Below, in pieces: positions 52,829 through 61,232 of a stretch of DNA of 64,000 bases. Location of the stretch: contig OZ252054.1 of NCBI GenBank assembly GCA_965248035.1, positions 2,046,001-2,110,000 on the forward strand, written 5' to 3'. The notes beneath the pieces are model-generated. The model was not told the origin of the DNA, did not search any database, and saw only the letters and a list, made by a program, of their open reading frames with translations. This DNA comes from BJGV01 sp964194745. GTDB lineage: Bacteria; Pseudomonadota; Gammaproteobacteria; Burkholderiales; Nitrosomonadaceae. Every line of letters starts with the position of its first letter. Position 1 is the stretch's first letter. The translations under genes were made by a program, and so were the position numbers.

Positions 52829-53338
52829 TTAATGATGCATTTTGTGGTGATCGCTGTGATCCTCGCCGTGCTGATCGTGAAAATCAGCATGCTTATCTGT
52901 TTTTTCTTGAGACTGTTTGCTTTCGTTACTCGACTCAGCAGGTTTAAGTGGAGTGAAACTAGCCGCCTGCGCATCTTGCTCTGGTAGCTTGATAAACACA
53001 ACAATCTCTGTTTCCGGCGTAACTAAGAAGTCCCCGGCGCCCTTAAACGTATTATCGCAAGCGGGCTCCAGCTTAACTGAGGTTTTGGTCTTACCGGTTT
53101 TAAAAATTGCATCGCTTATGCCGCCATTAACGTTAATCTTACGGTCCGCATGATCCGTTACATAAAGCACGATTTCTTTATTCTTGGCGACAACCTCCAG
53201 ATGATAGGGTCCTGCCATACGCACTTGCCCACCATGGGGCGCATTGACTGAGTCAAAATACTCGTCAGTGTGCGACCAAGCAGGCAGTGATAAGATTAAC
53301 CCTACAACTGCCAGAAAAGTAGCCATTAATTTATTCAT
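52829..53338 (-). CDS. His-rich periplasmic protein of the amo/cop cluster
   Basis: 169 residues with a signal peptide (ATFLAVVGLILSLPAWSHTD). The mature part has APHGGQVRMAGPYHLEVVAK and NKEIVLYVTDHADRKINVNG, a beta domain seen in copper-associated periplasmic proteins. The C-terminus is extremely His/Asp-rich (HADFHDQHGEDHSDHHKMHH) and would bind metal ions. As the last gene after copC-copD it probably binds or buffers copper for ammonia monooxygenase; inference from composition and place. Confidence 0.65.
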   Translation of the reverse strand: MNKLMATFLAVVGLILSLPAWSHTDEYFDSVNAPHGGQVRMAGPYHLEVVAKNKEIVLYVTDHADRKINVNGGISDAIFKTGKTKTSVKLEPACDNTFKGAGDFLVTPETEIVVFIKLPEQDAQAASFTPLKPAESSNESKQSQEKTDKHADFHDQHGEDHSDHHKMHH

Positions 53339-53420
53339 TTCTTTTTTCCTCTAAACAATAATTGATTTGGGTCGCTAGATCTGCTCTTCGACCCAGCACC
53401 ATTGTTTCTACACGACTTAC

Positions 53421-55445
53421 TCAGTGCACATGGTCATCTGGTGGCGGTAGGATTTCTTTCTCTCGCTTGAGTTGCGCAACCTGCTTCATCAATAAATCTA
53501 TGTTTGTCCAGCCTTCCCCGTCGGCTTCAGGAATCCAGCGCGCCCGTAAATACCCGAAACGGTCTACTAGAAATTCCAGGTGCTTAGGGAATGCTCCCTC
53601 GCCGAGAAGATCAGGCCGCCCAAGAGTTCTGCGATACAAGATATAACTTTGAGTGATTTCTTTTGCGCCCTGTGTTACAACTGGGAAGGGAATGCTTGCT
53701 GTGATTTCTGCCATATTTTGTGAGTCAAGGTCATTCATGGGCACCGCTAACACTTCCGTATTGCTTTCACTTAGCGCTTCATAGACCGTTCGTAGCTGAT
53801 CAAGCCGCGCTCGTGATTCTGGCCACGAAAATAAAACTAATAACACAGCTTTCTGGTACCAAAAATCCTGCAAGATGCCGCTTGATCCATCGTGTGCAGA
53901 ATAGGAAAAATTAGGGGGGCCTTGAGAAGGTTTATTAGGAATGACTTTAGGATTCATAAGACGTGCCTGGTAGCCACGAGACATGGCATGGATATAATTT
54001 ACTACATCCCAACGGCCTTCCTCATCAAGCCTGTCGACAAAGCCTGGCATACCGGTATCAGGAATACCTTTGGTCAGCCAGTTAAAGAAATCCCCTGCCG
54101 TATGCCTCTCAGTATGTGGTTCTGTGAGCAAGTCCGCTGGCAATTTGGAAAAACTCTTCGCCAAAACTCCATTTCCTTTGCCTTGGGGTCCGTGACAGGC
54201 TACACAATTTTCACTGAAGAAATGTGAGCCTTTAGCGATAGAAATAGAGTCAAATGGGACGGGTGTATTACGATAGGTTTCTGGATAAGCCTGAACGGCA
54301 AGGGGAGGTAATACCACAACCAGTGCAAATACTATAAGCACCGCCGGGATACCGAAGCGGCGTTTCGCCATCCATTTTTTTGCTCTACCAACCACGATTA
54401 TCCCACCCGCAAGGAAAAGCAAGGCAAGTCCCCACCACACACGCATTCGCACGGCTGGATCTTCCCATGTAGCGTCGAGGGAAAAACGGAATGGATAGGG
54501 CCATTCCTCGATGATGGCATGTTTTGCTGGAATGGTATTCGCTAATATAGTCGCTAGTAGCACTATCAGTAATGCAAGTACGAATTCGATGCGAACCCAC
54601 TTTCGCAACATTTGACTACCAATCGCTATCGAATCCCGCCCCTGAGCAAGGGATGGCAGCCAAGAAGAACGTGCTCGCGAAGCAATAATGAGGATCACCA
54701 CAAGTAGCGCAATCTTTGTACTGAGAAGCCAGCCATATTCAGTTGCAACCAATGCGCCGTAGATCGTGTCCACCGTTCGATCTGCAACAATTACTCCCGT
54801 TACAATGACGCCGAACATTACAGGCATCGCCACAACCGAAAAACGCTTTATGGTTTGAACACTAGATTGATCGACTTCTTTATGTGATTGCTGCCCCGTG
54901 TTGTTGGTAAATAATATTAGGAGAAAAGCGGGCAGCGCTCCAAACCAAACACCTGCCAGAACAATGTGTAGTGTATACGGAAGGATTGAAGTCACGGAGA
55001 GTTCTTCTGCTGCAGAATGGCTCGCAAGTGACCCCACAGCTAGAGTGAGCATAGCCAGTGTTGCACATAGTGCATACCGCCATTGAACCCGAGGAGCGCT
55101 CCGAACGTAGAGGACCGCACCCAACACAGTAAGCGCAAAACCCTCACGCCACATCCAAATGAGCCCCGTACGGGTTTTTTGCAAGAATTCGAGCCAAGCT
55201 CCTGGCCGCCAAGCATGTTCAGTTATACCGGTGGCCAACGCGGCAGAGGTGGAGAGCACCGCTAGCAGGCCTAATAAAAGGATGATCGCTAACCATGGCA
55301 GAGCTCGTTCTAGTCGAGCAACCCAGGGACTTGAAAGCACAGCTCTATCGTACGCAGCAATAGCAAGAAAAACACTGCCGCCTATCAAGATCATGTTGGC
55401 TACTAACTGAAGCCAACGGGCTAATGCCGCGATGATCTCGATCAT
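53421..55445 (-). CDS. copD: CopD - cytochrome c - thioredoxin-like fusion protein
   Basis: 674 residues. Part 1 (1-370) is CopD-like: about nine membrane segments including ILPYTLHIVLAGVWFGALPA and a His-containing TVDTIYGALVATEYGWLLST. Part 2 (about 395-500) is a cytochrome c with haem motif NCVACHGPQGKGNG at residue 414 and a late Met (GMPGFVDRLDEEGRWDVVNY). Part 3 (about 520-660) resembles a thioredoxin/redoxin-like fold (KAVLLVLFSWPESRARLDQL, LVDRFGYLRARWIP) but has no CxxC. Family role: copper import across the inner membrane. The ATG overlaps the copC stop by four bases. Confidence 0.85.
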   Translation of the reverse strand: MIEIIAALARWLQLVANMILIGGSVFLAIAAYDRAVLSSPWVARLERALPWLAIILLLGLLAVLSTSAALATGITEHAWRPGAWLEFLQKTRTGLIWMWREGFALTVLGAVLYVRSAPRVQWRYALCATLAMLTLAVGSLASHSAAEELSVTSILPYTLHIVLAGVWFGALPAFLLILFTNNTGQQSHKEVDQSSVQTIKRFSVVAMPVMFGVIVTGVIVADRTVDTIYGALVATEYGWLLSTKIALLVVILIIASRARSSWLPSLAQGRDSIAIGSQMLRKWVRIEFVLALLIVLLATILANTIPAKHAIIEEWPYPFRFSLDATWEDPAVRMRVWWGLALLFLAGGIIVVGRAKKWMAKRRFGIPAVLIVFALVVVLPPLAVQAYPETYRNTPVPFDSISIAKGSHFFSENCVACHGPQGKGNGVLAKSFSKLPADLLTEPHTERHTAGDFFNWLTKGIPDTGMPGFVDRLDEEGRWDVVNYIHAMSRGYQARLMNPKVIPNKPSQGPPNFSYSAHDGSSGILQDFWYQKAVLLVLFSWPESRARLDQLRTVYEALSESNTEVLAVPMNDLDSQNMAEITASIPFPVVTQGAKEITQSYILYRRTLGRPDLLGEGAFPKHLEFLVDRFGYLRARWIPEADGEGWTNIDLLMKQVAQLKREKEILPPPDDHVH

Positions 55446-55852
55446 TTGTCTTGTACTTTGCTCTTGCTCTTCACTGTGTAGTCAAACGACGAATCAACAA
55501 TGTGACCGTCTACTGATAGTACCCTGAACTTCACTGAGTATTTTCCAGGCTCTAAATCAGGTAATACCAGTACAACGGATTTCGGGTCATCTGAAACAAC
55601 GCGGGGCTTGGCATCAGTTACCGGTTTTTTGTAAGCGTTAAGAACAGAAAGTGAGGTATACGCGCCCTCAATTTCTTCGTTAAACCAGAGACGCACTTGT
55701 GTCGGCGCTTTGTCCAATACTGCCCGGCGCGCCGGCTCTGCTTTAATCAACTGTGCATGTGCCAGCACTGGCGTAGTATGCCCCACCATTGACAGAACTA
55801 TTGCAATACTTACTATGACCCGCATGTGCGCGGAAACTATTATTGATTCCAT
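55442..55852 (-). CDS. copC: CopC-domain copper-binding protein
   Basis: About 136 residues from MESIIVSAHMRVIVS (ATG 55852, ribosome site GAGGGCGAG); longer starts at 55891 lack a site. A signal peptide ends at VLAHAQLIKAEPARRAVLDK, placing the conserved His at the mature N-terminus, the copper ligand of CopC. The beta-barrel follows: PTQVRLWFNEEIEGAYTSLS, FRVLSVDGHIVDSSFDYTVK, with the second His in DGHIVDSSF. Acts in the periplasm, handing copper to CopD; part of the conserved amo-copCD cluster of ammonia oxidisers. Confidence 0.88.
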   Translation of the reverse strand: MESIIVSAHMRVIVSIAIVLSMVGHTTPVLAHAQLIKAEPARRAVLDKAPTQVRLWFNEEIEGAYTSLSVLNAYKKPVTDAKPRVVSDDPKSVVLVLPDLEPGKYSVKFRVLSVDGHIVDSSFDYTVKSKSKVQDK

Positions 55853-55958
55853 CTCGCCCTCTTTCAAGATTGTTGCGCCCAAGCATAACAAATGTTTATT
55901 AACTATTCATTCGACAGCGTTTTTTTAGTGTGGTTCGAATAAGTTGTCAAGCAATTTT

Positions 55959-56534
55959 TTACGAAACAGGAGCATCAGGTTTGCGACGACCTACCTTAAA
56001 CAAAAAGAAAGCTCCTGCACCAATAGCTGCCATCATAGCAAAGGCCAAGCCAGAAGGCATGTTGCTTGAACCTTGTCCTACCGAGAATGGAAAGCGTGAT
56101 ACATATTCCTGCTCCCCGCTTACGGTCACCAGACCAACAAAGTTACCTGGTTGGCTAAAGTTATGTTCAAAGTTAATTGATCCATTTGGATAGACTTTAG
56201 ACGGTATGTGAAGAATCGTGATGCCATCAAGATCCTCTTCCGAACCAGTGTCCCTAATTACCCGAACCTCGGTAGGGAAAGGACGAAGTGCTTCCTCGAT
56301 ATAATCAAACGCCACTACTGTACGCCCAGTCACTGGAATATCTTCACAGAATTCTTTCTCTTGCGTGCTGTCAGGTTGATAGCCCGTAAAATGCATGGTG
56401 TAGGGACCAATCGTGAGCTTGCACATATCTTCAGCCATTGATAGTCCCCCGTGTGCTTGTATTTGCGTGGAGAATGAAAACCCAATCGATAGTATTAAGT
56501 ACACCAATGCAGGCTTCATAAATTGTAAAAGCAT
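55959..56534 (-). CDS. amoE: AmoE (ORF5) membrane-anchored protein of the amo cluster
   Basis: 191 residues, paralogue of the gene upstream. Signal peptide (LVYLILSIGFSFSTQIQAHG), then EDMCKLTIGPYTMHFTGYQP, CEDIPVTGRTVVAFDYIEEA, RPFPTEVRVIRDTGSEEDLD and, at the C-terminus, one membrane segment (SGLAFAMMAAIGAGAFFLFK). Pattern and place match orf5/amoE of betaproteobacterial ammonia oxidisers; the role is probably copper handling or assembly of the monooxygenase. The start may be the Met six codons in (MKPALVYL). Confidence 0.85.
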   Translation of the reverse strand: MLLQFMKPALVYLILSIGFSFSTQIQAHGGLSMAEDMCKLTIGPYTMHFTGYQPDSTQEKEFCEDIPVTGRTVVAFDYIEEALRPFPTEVRVIRDTGSEEDLDGITILHIPSKVYPNGSINFEHNFSQPGNFVGLVTVSGEQEYVSRFPFSVGQGSSNMPSGLAFAMMAAIGAGAFFLFKVGRRKPDAPVS

Positions 56535-56600
56535 GATAAAAACCCTTATAAAATTGCAGACCCTAAACCCTTTTACTTTCCGTGTTGCAGTCTAGTTCCG

Positions 56601-57191
56601 TTACTTCTTAATGGAACGACGGGTAGCCAGCCAACTCTGCACTCGTTTCGTTTTTATAAATTGGTACCCAATAAAGGTAAGCAGCAATAATGCTATCGCT
56701 GGCCCTAACGAACCACGAAAAACTTTTGCATAGTTGATCATCTGTACCCGCAATGGATACTGGTACCGAACAGGCGGCACCCCTTCGCCTGTAATGAATA
56801 CAGTATATCGCCCTTGATCTAAGTTAGCCCTTCCCCCGATTACCCCATCTGGGTGATAGCTCGGCTTCACGATCGTCACTGTCTCATCTTCTGTTTCGCT
56901 AGTTCCTTTTACTACCCGCATCCCGACTGGCATGTCGCGTAGTGCTTGGTCTATAAGATCCACCACTACAAACGTTTCACCTCCCTGGGGAATTTCCGTG
57001 CAATATTGCGCACTCGGCTCATATTGTGGCTGATAAGTGCTTAGATGTACCATGCTTTCACCGACTCGACGCATGCAACTGTCTTCTTCTATTGATACTT
57101 TTCCATGCGCACCAACCACACCTGTGTGGAGCGCCATAACAAGAATGAAAGCCGTAGCGCCTGCCCGCGCTGCTTGCTTAACCACGGACAA
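56601..57191 (-). CDS. amoD: AmoD (ORF4) membrane-anchored protein of the amo cluster
   Basis: 196 residues. Signal peptide (GATAFILVMALHTGVVGAHG), then EDSCMRRVGESMVHLSTYQP, YCTEIPQGGETFVVVDLIDQ, RDMPVGMRVVKGTSETEDET, and a C-terminal membrane helix (GPAIALLLLTFIGYQFIKTK). It matches orf4/amoD, related to PmoD, whose periplasmic domain binds copper. Strong GGAGGG ribosome site before ATG 57191. A hairpin with T-run separates it from amoB, so it may be transcribed at a lower level than amoCAB. Confidence 0.87.
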   Translation of the reverse strand: MSVVKQAARAGATAFILVMALHTGVVGAHGKVSIEEDSCMRRVGESMVHLSTYQPQYEPSAQYCTEIPQGGETFVVVDLIDQALRDMPVGMRVVKGTSETEDETVTIVKPSYHPDGVIGGRANLDQGRYTVFITGEGVPPVRYQYPLRVQMINYAKVFRGSLGPAIALLLLTFIGYQFIKTKRVQSWLATRRSIKK

Positions 57192-57295
57192 ACCCTCCTG
57201 TTTTGGTATTACAATGACTTGTTATTTAATTTATCCCGATAGTGCCTCTGATGTGATCTATTGTTAGACACCCCGGTAATTATTTCGTTGTCCTC

Positions 57296-57344
57296 AAAAA
57301 AACCGATCCACCTTCCCGTCATATGACGGGGGGGGCGGATCGGT
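57296..57344 (-). terminator. Rho-independent terminator/attenuator after amoB
   Basis: On the minus strand, the arms ACCGATCC / GGATCGGT enclose a second stem CCCGTCA-T-ATGACGGG, followed by a run of seven T (57302-57296). It lies between amoB and amoD and would end or reduce transcription of amoCAB. Confidence 0.85.
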
Positions 57345-57361
57345 GTCATGCCTGTCTTGCC

Positions 57362-58627
57362 TTAGAGCTTGGTAAAGACTGGAATAACAGGACCGGCTAT
57401 GCTGTTGATGTTGCGATCACCCGAATCGGTCCAGGTTATCACCAACCCACCAAAACGGCTTTCCGGATCGCCCATCAAGGCCATTAGTCGCTGCACTTCC
57501 CACAGCGCATCCTTCGCTTCCATTTTTACCTCACGGGTCTCACCGGGCTCAATTGGCGTAGGGTCCGCCAATGATAAACCAGTTGCCACGAGCTCCCTTG
57601 GATAGAACCGATCGAGATACTTCAGCCCCACTTTGTTGATGAACCGAACACCTGCTGTGGTGAATTCCCCGAGTCTAACGGCTTCATCTCCACTGTTGGT
57701 GATCAACATGGTTACGCGCAGAGCACGCCCCGGTACGTCGTAGTTCGCATTCGTCACCTTAATCGCGATAGGGTTAGGTTTCACCGGAAGCGGCTTGATC
57801 TTTGTCTCACCGGCCTGGAGAGGAACGGTATAGGGATACTTGGTCTCCGTATAACGGTAGCCTCCCCACACGAGAGCAGAAACCAGGATCAGGTAGATCC
57901 ATGCCAGTCTTGTGTCCGCCGGGTCAATCATCGGCTCATCCCCGTATGCCAAGAGAACCCGGCTACGTGGCAGAAACATCGGCCGAGCAACATACCAACC
58001 AATCCAGAAGAGCCCAAGACCCATCCATATAAGATGCCACGTGACAGCATTGGCATGGTTGAAGGTTTCTGAATCGATGGTTTGCCCTGTCAACAGCTTT
58101 ACCGGGTTTTCAAAGTCATCCCAGCTACCTGAGATACTCATCCAGGACCCCGGTCCAGCAATCGGCCCCGCATCCTTTATGTTTACCATCGCGTGTATGT
58201 GGTGACGACCTGGTATCCGCGCCTTCAGCCTAGCCACGAACTCGTAGTCCCGACCAATAACCATTGGTCCTGCAATGAACGCTGGCTCACCATTTAGTTT
58301 TACGCTCAAGCGCACAAACACCGGACTTGGGCTACCTATGTTGAAGAACGCACGATGAGGTTTGCCAACTGTAGCTGGCCAGTCTTCAGCCAAATGGAAT
58401 TTGCCTTTCATGATCGCTACATCGTTGACTTTGGTCGCCTTTCCTCCCTTTGATTCCTCTCCCCACTCCACGTCGTACCATTGGATGGTACGCATCCGTA
58501 GGAACGGTTCTTGGGCGCGTTCGCCATGGGCGGCAACGGGAGAAACATCAACTACCAGAGCAAGGGTAAGTATAGCCATTCCGTATAGGCCAAGGACACA
58601 CCCTTTAAATATTTTTTTTATGTTCAT
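57362..58627 (-). CDS. amoB: ammonia monooxygenase subunit B
   Basis: 421 residues. Signal peptide (LALVVDVSPVAAHGERAQEP) leaves His near the mature N-terminus (AHGERAQEPFLRMRTIQWYD), one of the copper ligands; the other two are in RIPGRHHIHAMVNIKDAGPI. Two membrane segments follow (WHLIWMGLGLFWIGWYVARP and LAWIYLILVSALVWGG), then a second cupredoxin-like domain. AmoB is the large periplasmic subunit. ATG overlaps the amoA stop (TAATG). Length and motifs are normal. Confidence 0.97.
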   Translation of the reverse strand: MNIKKIFKGCVLGLYGMAILTLALVVDVSPVAAHGERAQEPFLRMRTIQWYDVEWGEESKGGKATKVNDVAIMKGKFHLAEDWPATVGKPHRAFFNIGSPSPVFVRLSVKLNGEPAFIAGPMVIGRDYEFVARLKARIPGRHHIHAMVNIKDAGPIAGPGSWMSISGSWDDFENPVKLLTGQTIDSETFNHANAVTWHLIWMGLGLFWIGWYVARPMFLPRSRVLLAYGDEPMIDPADTRLAWIYLILVSALVWGGYRYTETKYPYTVPLQAGETKIKPLPVKPNPIAIKVTNANYDVPGRALRVTMLITNSGDEAVRLGEFTTAGVRFINKVGLKYLDRFYPRELVATGLSLADPTPIEPGETREVKMEAKDALWEVQRLMALMGDPESRFGGLVITWTDSGDRNINSIAGPVIPVFTKL

Positions 58628-59457
58628 TATTTTATCCCCTCTGGAAAGCCTTCTTCGCCAAAAGCGGTAACATCCATCTTCTCTGTTACCCGCCCTCTAG
58701 GACCCTTGACGTAATAGAACGCGGTGCAGAAGAACGCTCCTAAGTACCACCAGAGAACGAACACCAGCATAGACATAAAAGCTGAGAAGAACGCGGCAAT
58801 TACCGTGGTATGACCACCGAAGGTACGTAGCGAGCCTTGTTCAATTAACCGCACATACTCAGGTGTGCCAGTACGAACATAGAGGAATCCGGTGTAGTCA
58901 GCTAGCGAGAGCAATGTTCCTTCTACCACCAATGGGAGGTGAGTCGGTCCAAAGATTGGCCAGTTACCCGGATAAAACAGTAGCCCAAAAGCGCCACCAC
59001 CAACCAGTGCTGTGATCATCCAGTTACGGGTCAACAATAGCACCGTGTCCATGATCAATGCCCCAGGAATCATCGTAGAGGGCACGACAAAGTTGATTGG
59101 ATAATGAGACCACCAGTAGAAACCCCAATAACGCGTTAGCCACTCACCAGTAAGCAAACAACAAACACATAGTGTTGCGCCAAATGGTTGCCGGTAATTT
59201 ACCCAAAGATAGTACATGATGGTGGAACAATAGGTAATTCCTACAATGGGAGTTATCACTGGCCACCATTGACGGTCTTTCCAGTCAAGCCAGAAATCCC
59301 AGTCCCCTGCAAGTAACATGAAGTGCATGTGGTAGGTGCCGACCAAAAGTATGCATAGAATCGGAAAATAGACCAGATCTATGTACCTAGACATGCTTAC
59401 CGCTTCTGGCGGCATCTTTGCCAGCTTTATAATTTCGTCTGTTTTAAAAATTGCCAT
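58627..59457 (-). CDS. amoA: ammonia monooxygenase subunit A
   Basis: 276 residues, the marker protein of ammonia oxidisers. Typical stretches: SRYIDLVYFPILCILLVGTY, HMHFMLLAGDWDFWLDWKDR, QWWPVITPIVGITYCSTIMY, GEWLTRYWGFYWWSHYPINF, and the end DVTAFGEEGFPEGIK, which fit betaproteobacterial AmoA (Nitrosomonas/Nitrosospira). An integral membrane protein with about seven segments, it forms the trimeric (AmoABC)3 enzyme that oxidises ammonia to hydroxylamine. Preceded by a hairpin in the amoC-amoA spacer. Confidence 0.98.
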   Translation of the reverse strand: MAIFKTDEIIKLAKMPPEAVSMSRYIDLVYFPILCILLVGTYHMHFMLLAGDWDFWLDWKDRQWWPVITPIVGITYCSTIMYYLWVNYRQPFGATLCVCCLLTGEWLTRYWGFYWWSHYPINFVVPSTMIPGALIMDTVLLLTRNWMITALVGGGAFGLLFYPGNWPIFGPTHLPLVVEGTLLSLADYTGFLYVRTGTPEYVRLIEQGSLRTFGGHTTVIAAFFSAFMSMLVFVLWWYLGAFFCTAFYYVKGPRGRVTEKMDVTAFGEEGFPEGIK

Positions 59458-59564
59458 TGTTTCCCCCTTCAGGTATGTCGTACGATCTTAAACATGAAAA
59501 AATCTGTGTGCAAACCTGCCGCTCTTCTCTCTTCTATTACGGTAACTCTCGGCGGATATTACAA

Positions 59565-59615
59565 CTGCTCCCTACTGGTTCACCTAACCCTGCTCACTGA
59601 ATAAACAGGGAGCAG
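59565..59615 (-). promoter_or_regulatory. hairpin in the amoC-amoA spacer
   Basis: CTGCTCCCT (59565-59573) pairs with AGGGAGCAG (59607-59615) around a 33-base loop. No T-run follows, so it may be a processing or stability element. It could explain unequal amoC and amoAB mRNA levels; that is inference. Confidence 0.6.
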
Positions 59616-59640
59616 GGGGGACGTAGGAGGGCATTTACGA

Positions 59641-60450
59641 TTAAAGCCGATTGTTTAGAATGACCTTGCTTTGGTTGTTCCAGATCACATCTGTCAGGTT
59701 GGAGTAGCGAGTGATGATCTGCGCTGCAACCCCACCAGCAAACAGACCAGACCAACCCAGAATCACGAAGCCCCAATGTAGCGGTGCACTGAAGAGTTCT
59801 TCCATGAACCAGAAGGCATGACCCCATTCGTTAAGACCAACGTTTGGCAGAATCATCAGCGGCCCAGCAATCGCGAAAACCAAAGGAAACGATACGCCCC
59901 TGCTGTACTGTGGTAAACGGGTTATAGCATACAGATAACTGGCTACCCCACAGCAGATGTACATCGGGAAGGAACCATAAAATACGACAACATGACTAGG
60001 TGTAAAACTAGTATCGCGTATGATCACTTGGTGCCAGGAGGCATCTTGTTCGGTGAAGAAGCTGCCACCCCAGTAAACTCCAAAGAGGTAAACCCCCAGC
60101 CACATCATCCAGTAGAAATAACGTTTGACTTCCTTCTTCGGATCTAGGTTATCCAGTTGTTCTTTGGTGTCCCGCGTCTTCCACAGCCAGCCCCAGGTAA
60201 CCAATGCAAATGTCGGCCATACAACCATATGTACGCGCCACAGACCCATCCAGACTCTTTCAAATTCTGGTTCCATCGAGTCCATTCCGTGCGAGTAAGC
60301 ATAGGTGCGCTGAAACCAAATCCAGAATATTGCTACCCCTAACATGGTAAGCAAGCCAACCCAATACAACTTCGAGTCATACCACTGTGACCGGTCCCAG
60401 CCACCCGACGTTGTGGCTGCCGTCCCAGTCGTTCCATATGTTGTTGCCAT
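59641..60450 (-). CDS. amoC: ammonia monooxygenase subunit C
   Basis: 269 residues. Recognised from DRSQWYDSKLYWVGLLTMLG, WVGLLTMLGVAIFWIWFQRT, ESTPSHVVVFYGSFPMYICC-like segment (SFTPSHVVVFYGSFPMYICC), GPLMILPNVGLNEWGHAFWF and EELFSAPLHWGFVILGWSGL. The Asp, His, His copper site (CuC/D) lies in the helices around TPSHVVVFYGSF. About six membrane segments. First gene of the operon, with a GGAGGG ribosome site before ATG 60450. Extra monocistronic amoC copies usual in this family are not in the window. Confidence 0.97.
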   Translation of the reverse strand: MATTYGTTGTAATTSGGWDRSQWYDSKLYWVGLLTMLGVAIFWIWFQRTYAYSHGMDSMEPEFERVWMGLWRVHMVVWPTFALVTWGWLWKTRDTKEQLDNLDPKKEVKRYFYWMMWLGVYLFGVYWGGSFFTEQDASWHQVIIRDTSFTPSHVVVFYGSFPMYICCGVASYLYAITRLPQYSRGVSFPLVFAIAGPLMILPNVGLNEWGHAFWFMEELFSAPLHWGFVILGWSGLFAGGVAAQIITRYSNLTDVIWNNQSKVILNNRL

Positions 60451-61232
60451 TTTCGTTCCCTCCTATCCCATTAAATATGAACAACGACTTTCAAAACCTT
60501 CGCGTCGACAATAACTCCTGGTGATCTAGTGCCTTAACTTTTTTCGCCGACTATCAACCCGCTCAGGTTAGCTGACAAAAGTGCTTCAAGTCAAGCAATT
60601 TGTCAGTCAATGTGGAGACCAAAACCACTGGTTAAAAATTACAACATTTTGCCTAATATCAGTATAAATTAGGGGCCATGACTAGCACAGTAGGTGTAAT
60701 GTTATGTTAACTCTCTGTTATGGCATTAGAATAATGGCACTATAGCTGCTCAAAAATTACTAATGCTCAATTCGGGAATTGAGAAAATTGAATTGCTATT
60801 TTTTAGATGCTTTCTTACTCATACTTCCTAAATCTTTCAACCTAATGGCTTAAACCGTAATAGCGGTAACAGTCCACTTGTATTGATGCGTTAACACATC
60901 GAAAATATTTTGTGATTTGCAAGCACATCAGTCTAGCAAAATTTTAGTGAATAAATCCTATTTCAATGCTCACTGGATTAAGGGCAATGGTTTTGACTTG
61001 AATGCGTACTGTAAGACCATAGTATTTGGCCGCACTGAATACCAATCTGGACCATCCCTATTATGACGGATATATAGATTCTATTTACTTTCGAGGTTCA
61101 TCCAATATCGAAAATGCTTCACTGACGTCATAATCAGAAGCTGAGCATGGCAATCAATGGTACACAAACGTAGGAGTGGTCAGCACCATTCGCATTATTT
61201 TAGTATCGATTTATTTTAAACACTGAGCTACC
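60451..61232. other. 782-bp region upstream of amoC and the helicase gene
   Basis: Intergenic between divergent amoC and helicase genes; must hold the amo promoter. On the minus strand TTGACTTGAAGCACTTTTGT (60591-60572) contains a -35-like TTGACT but I see no convincing -10. Many short AT-rich repeats but no gene, hairpin repeat or RNA that I can support. Confidence 0.4.

Noticed and set aside
52675..53004. Frames on both strands between the MFS and His-rich genes
   Set aside because: They overlap the C-terminal His-rich region of 52829-53338 out of frame and lack start signals.
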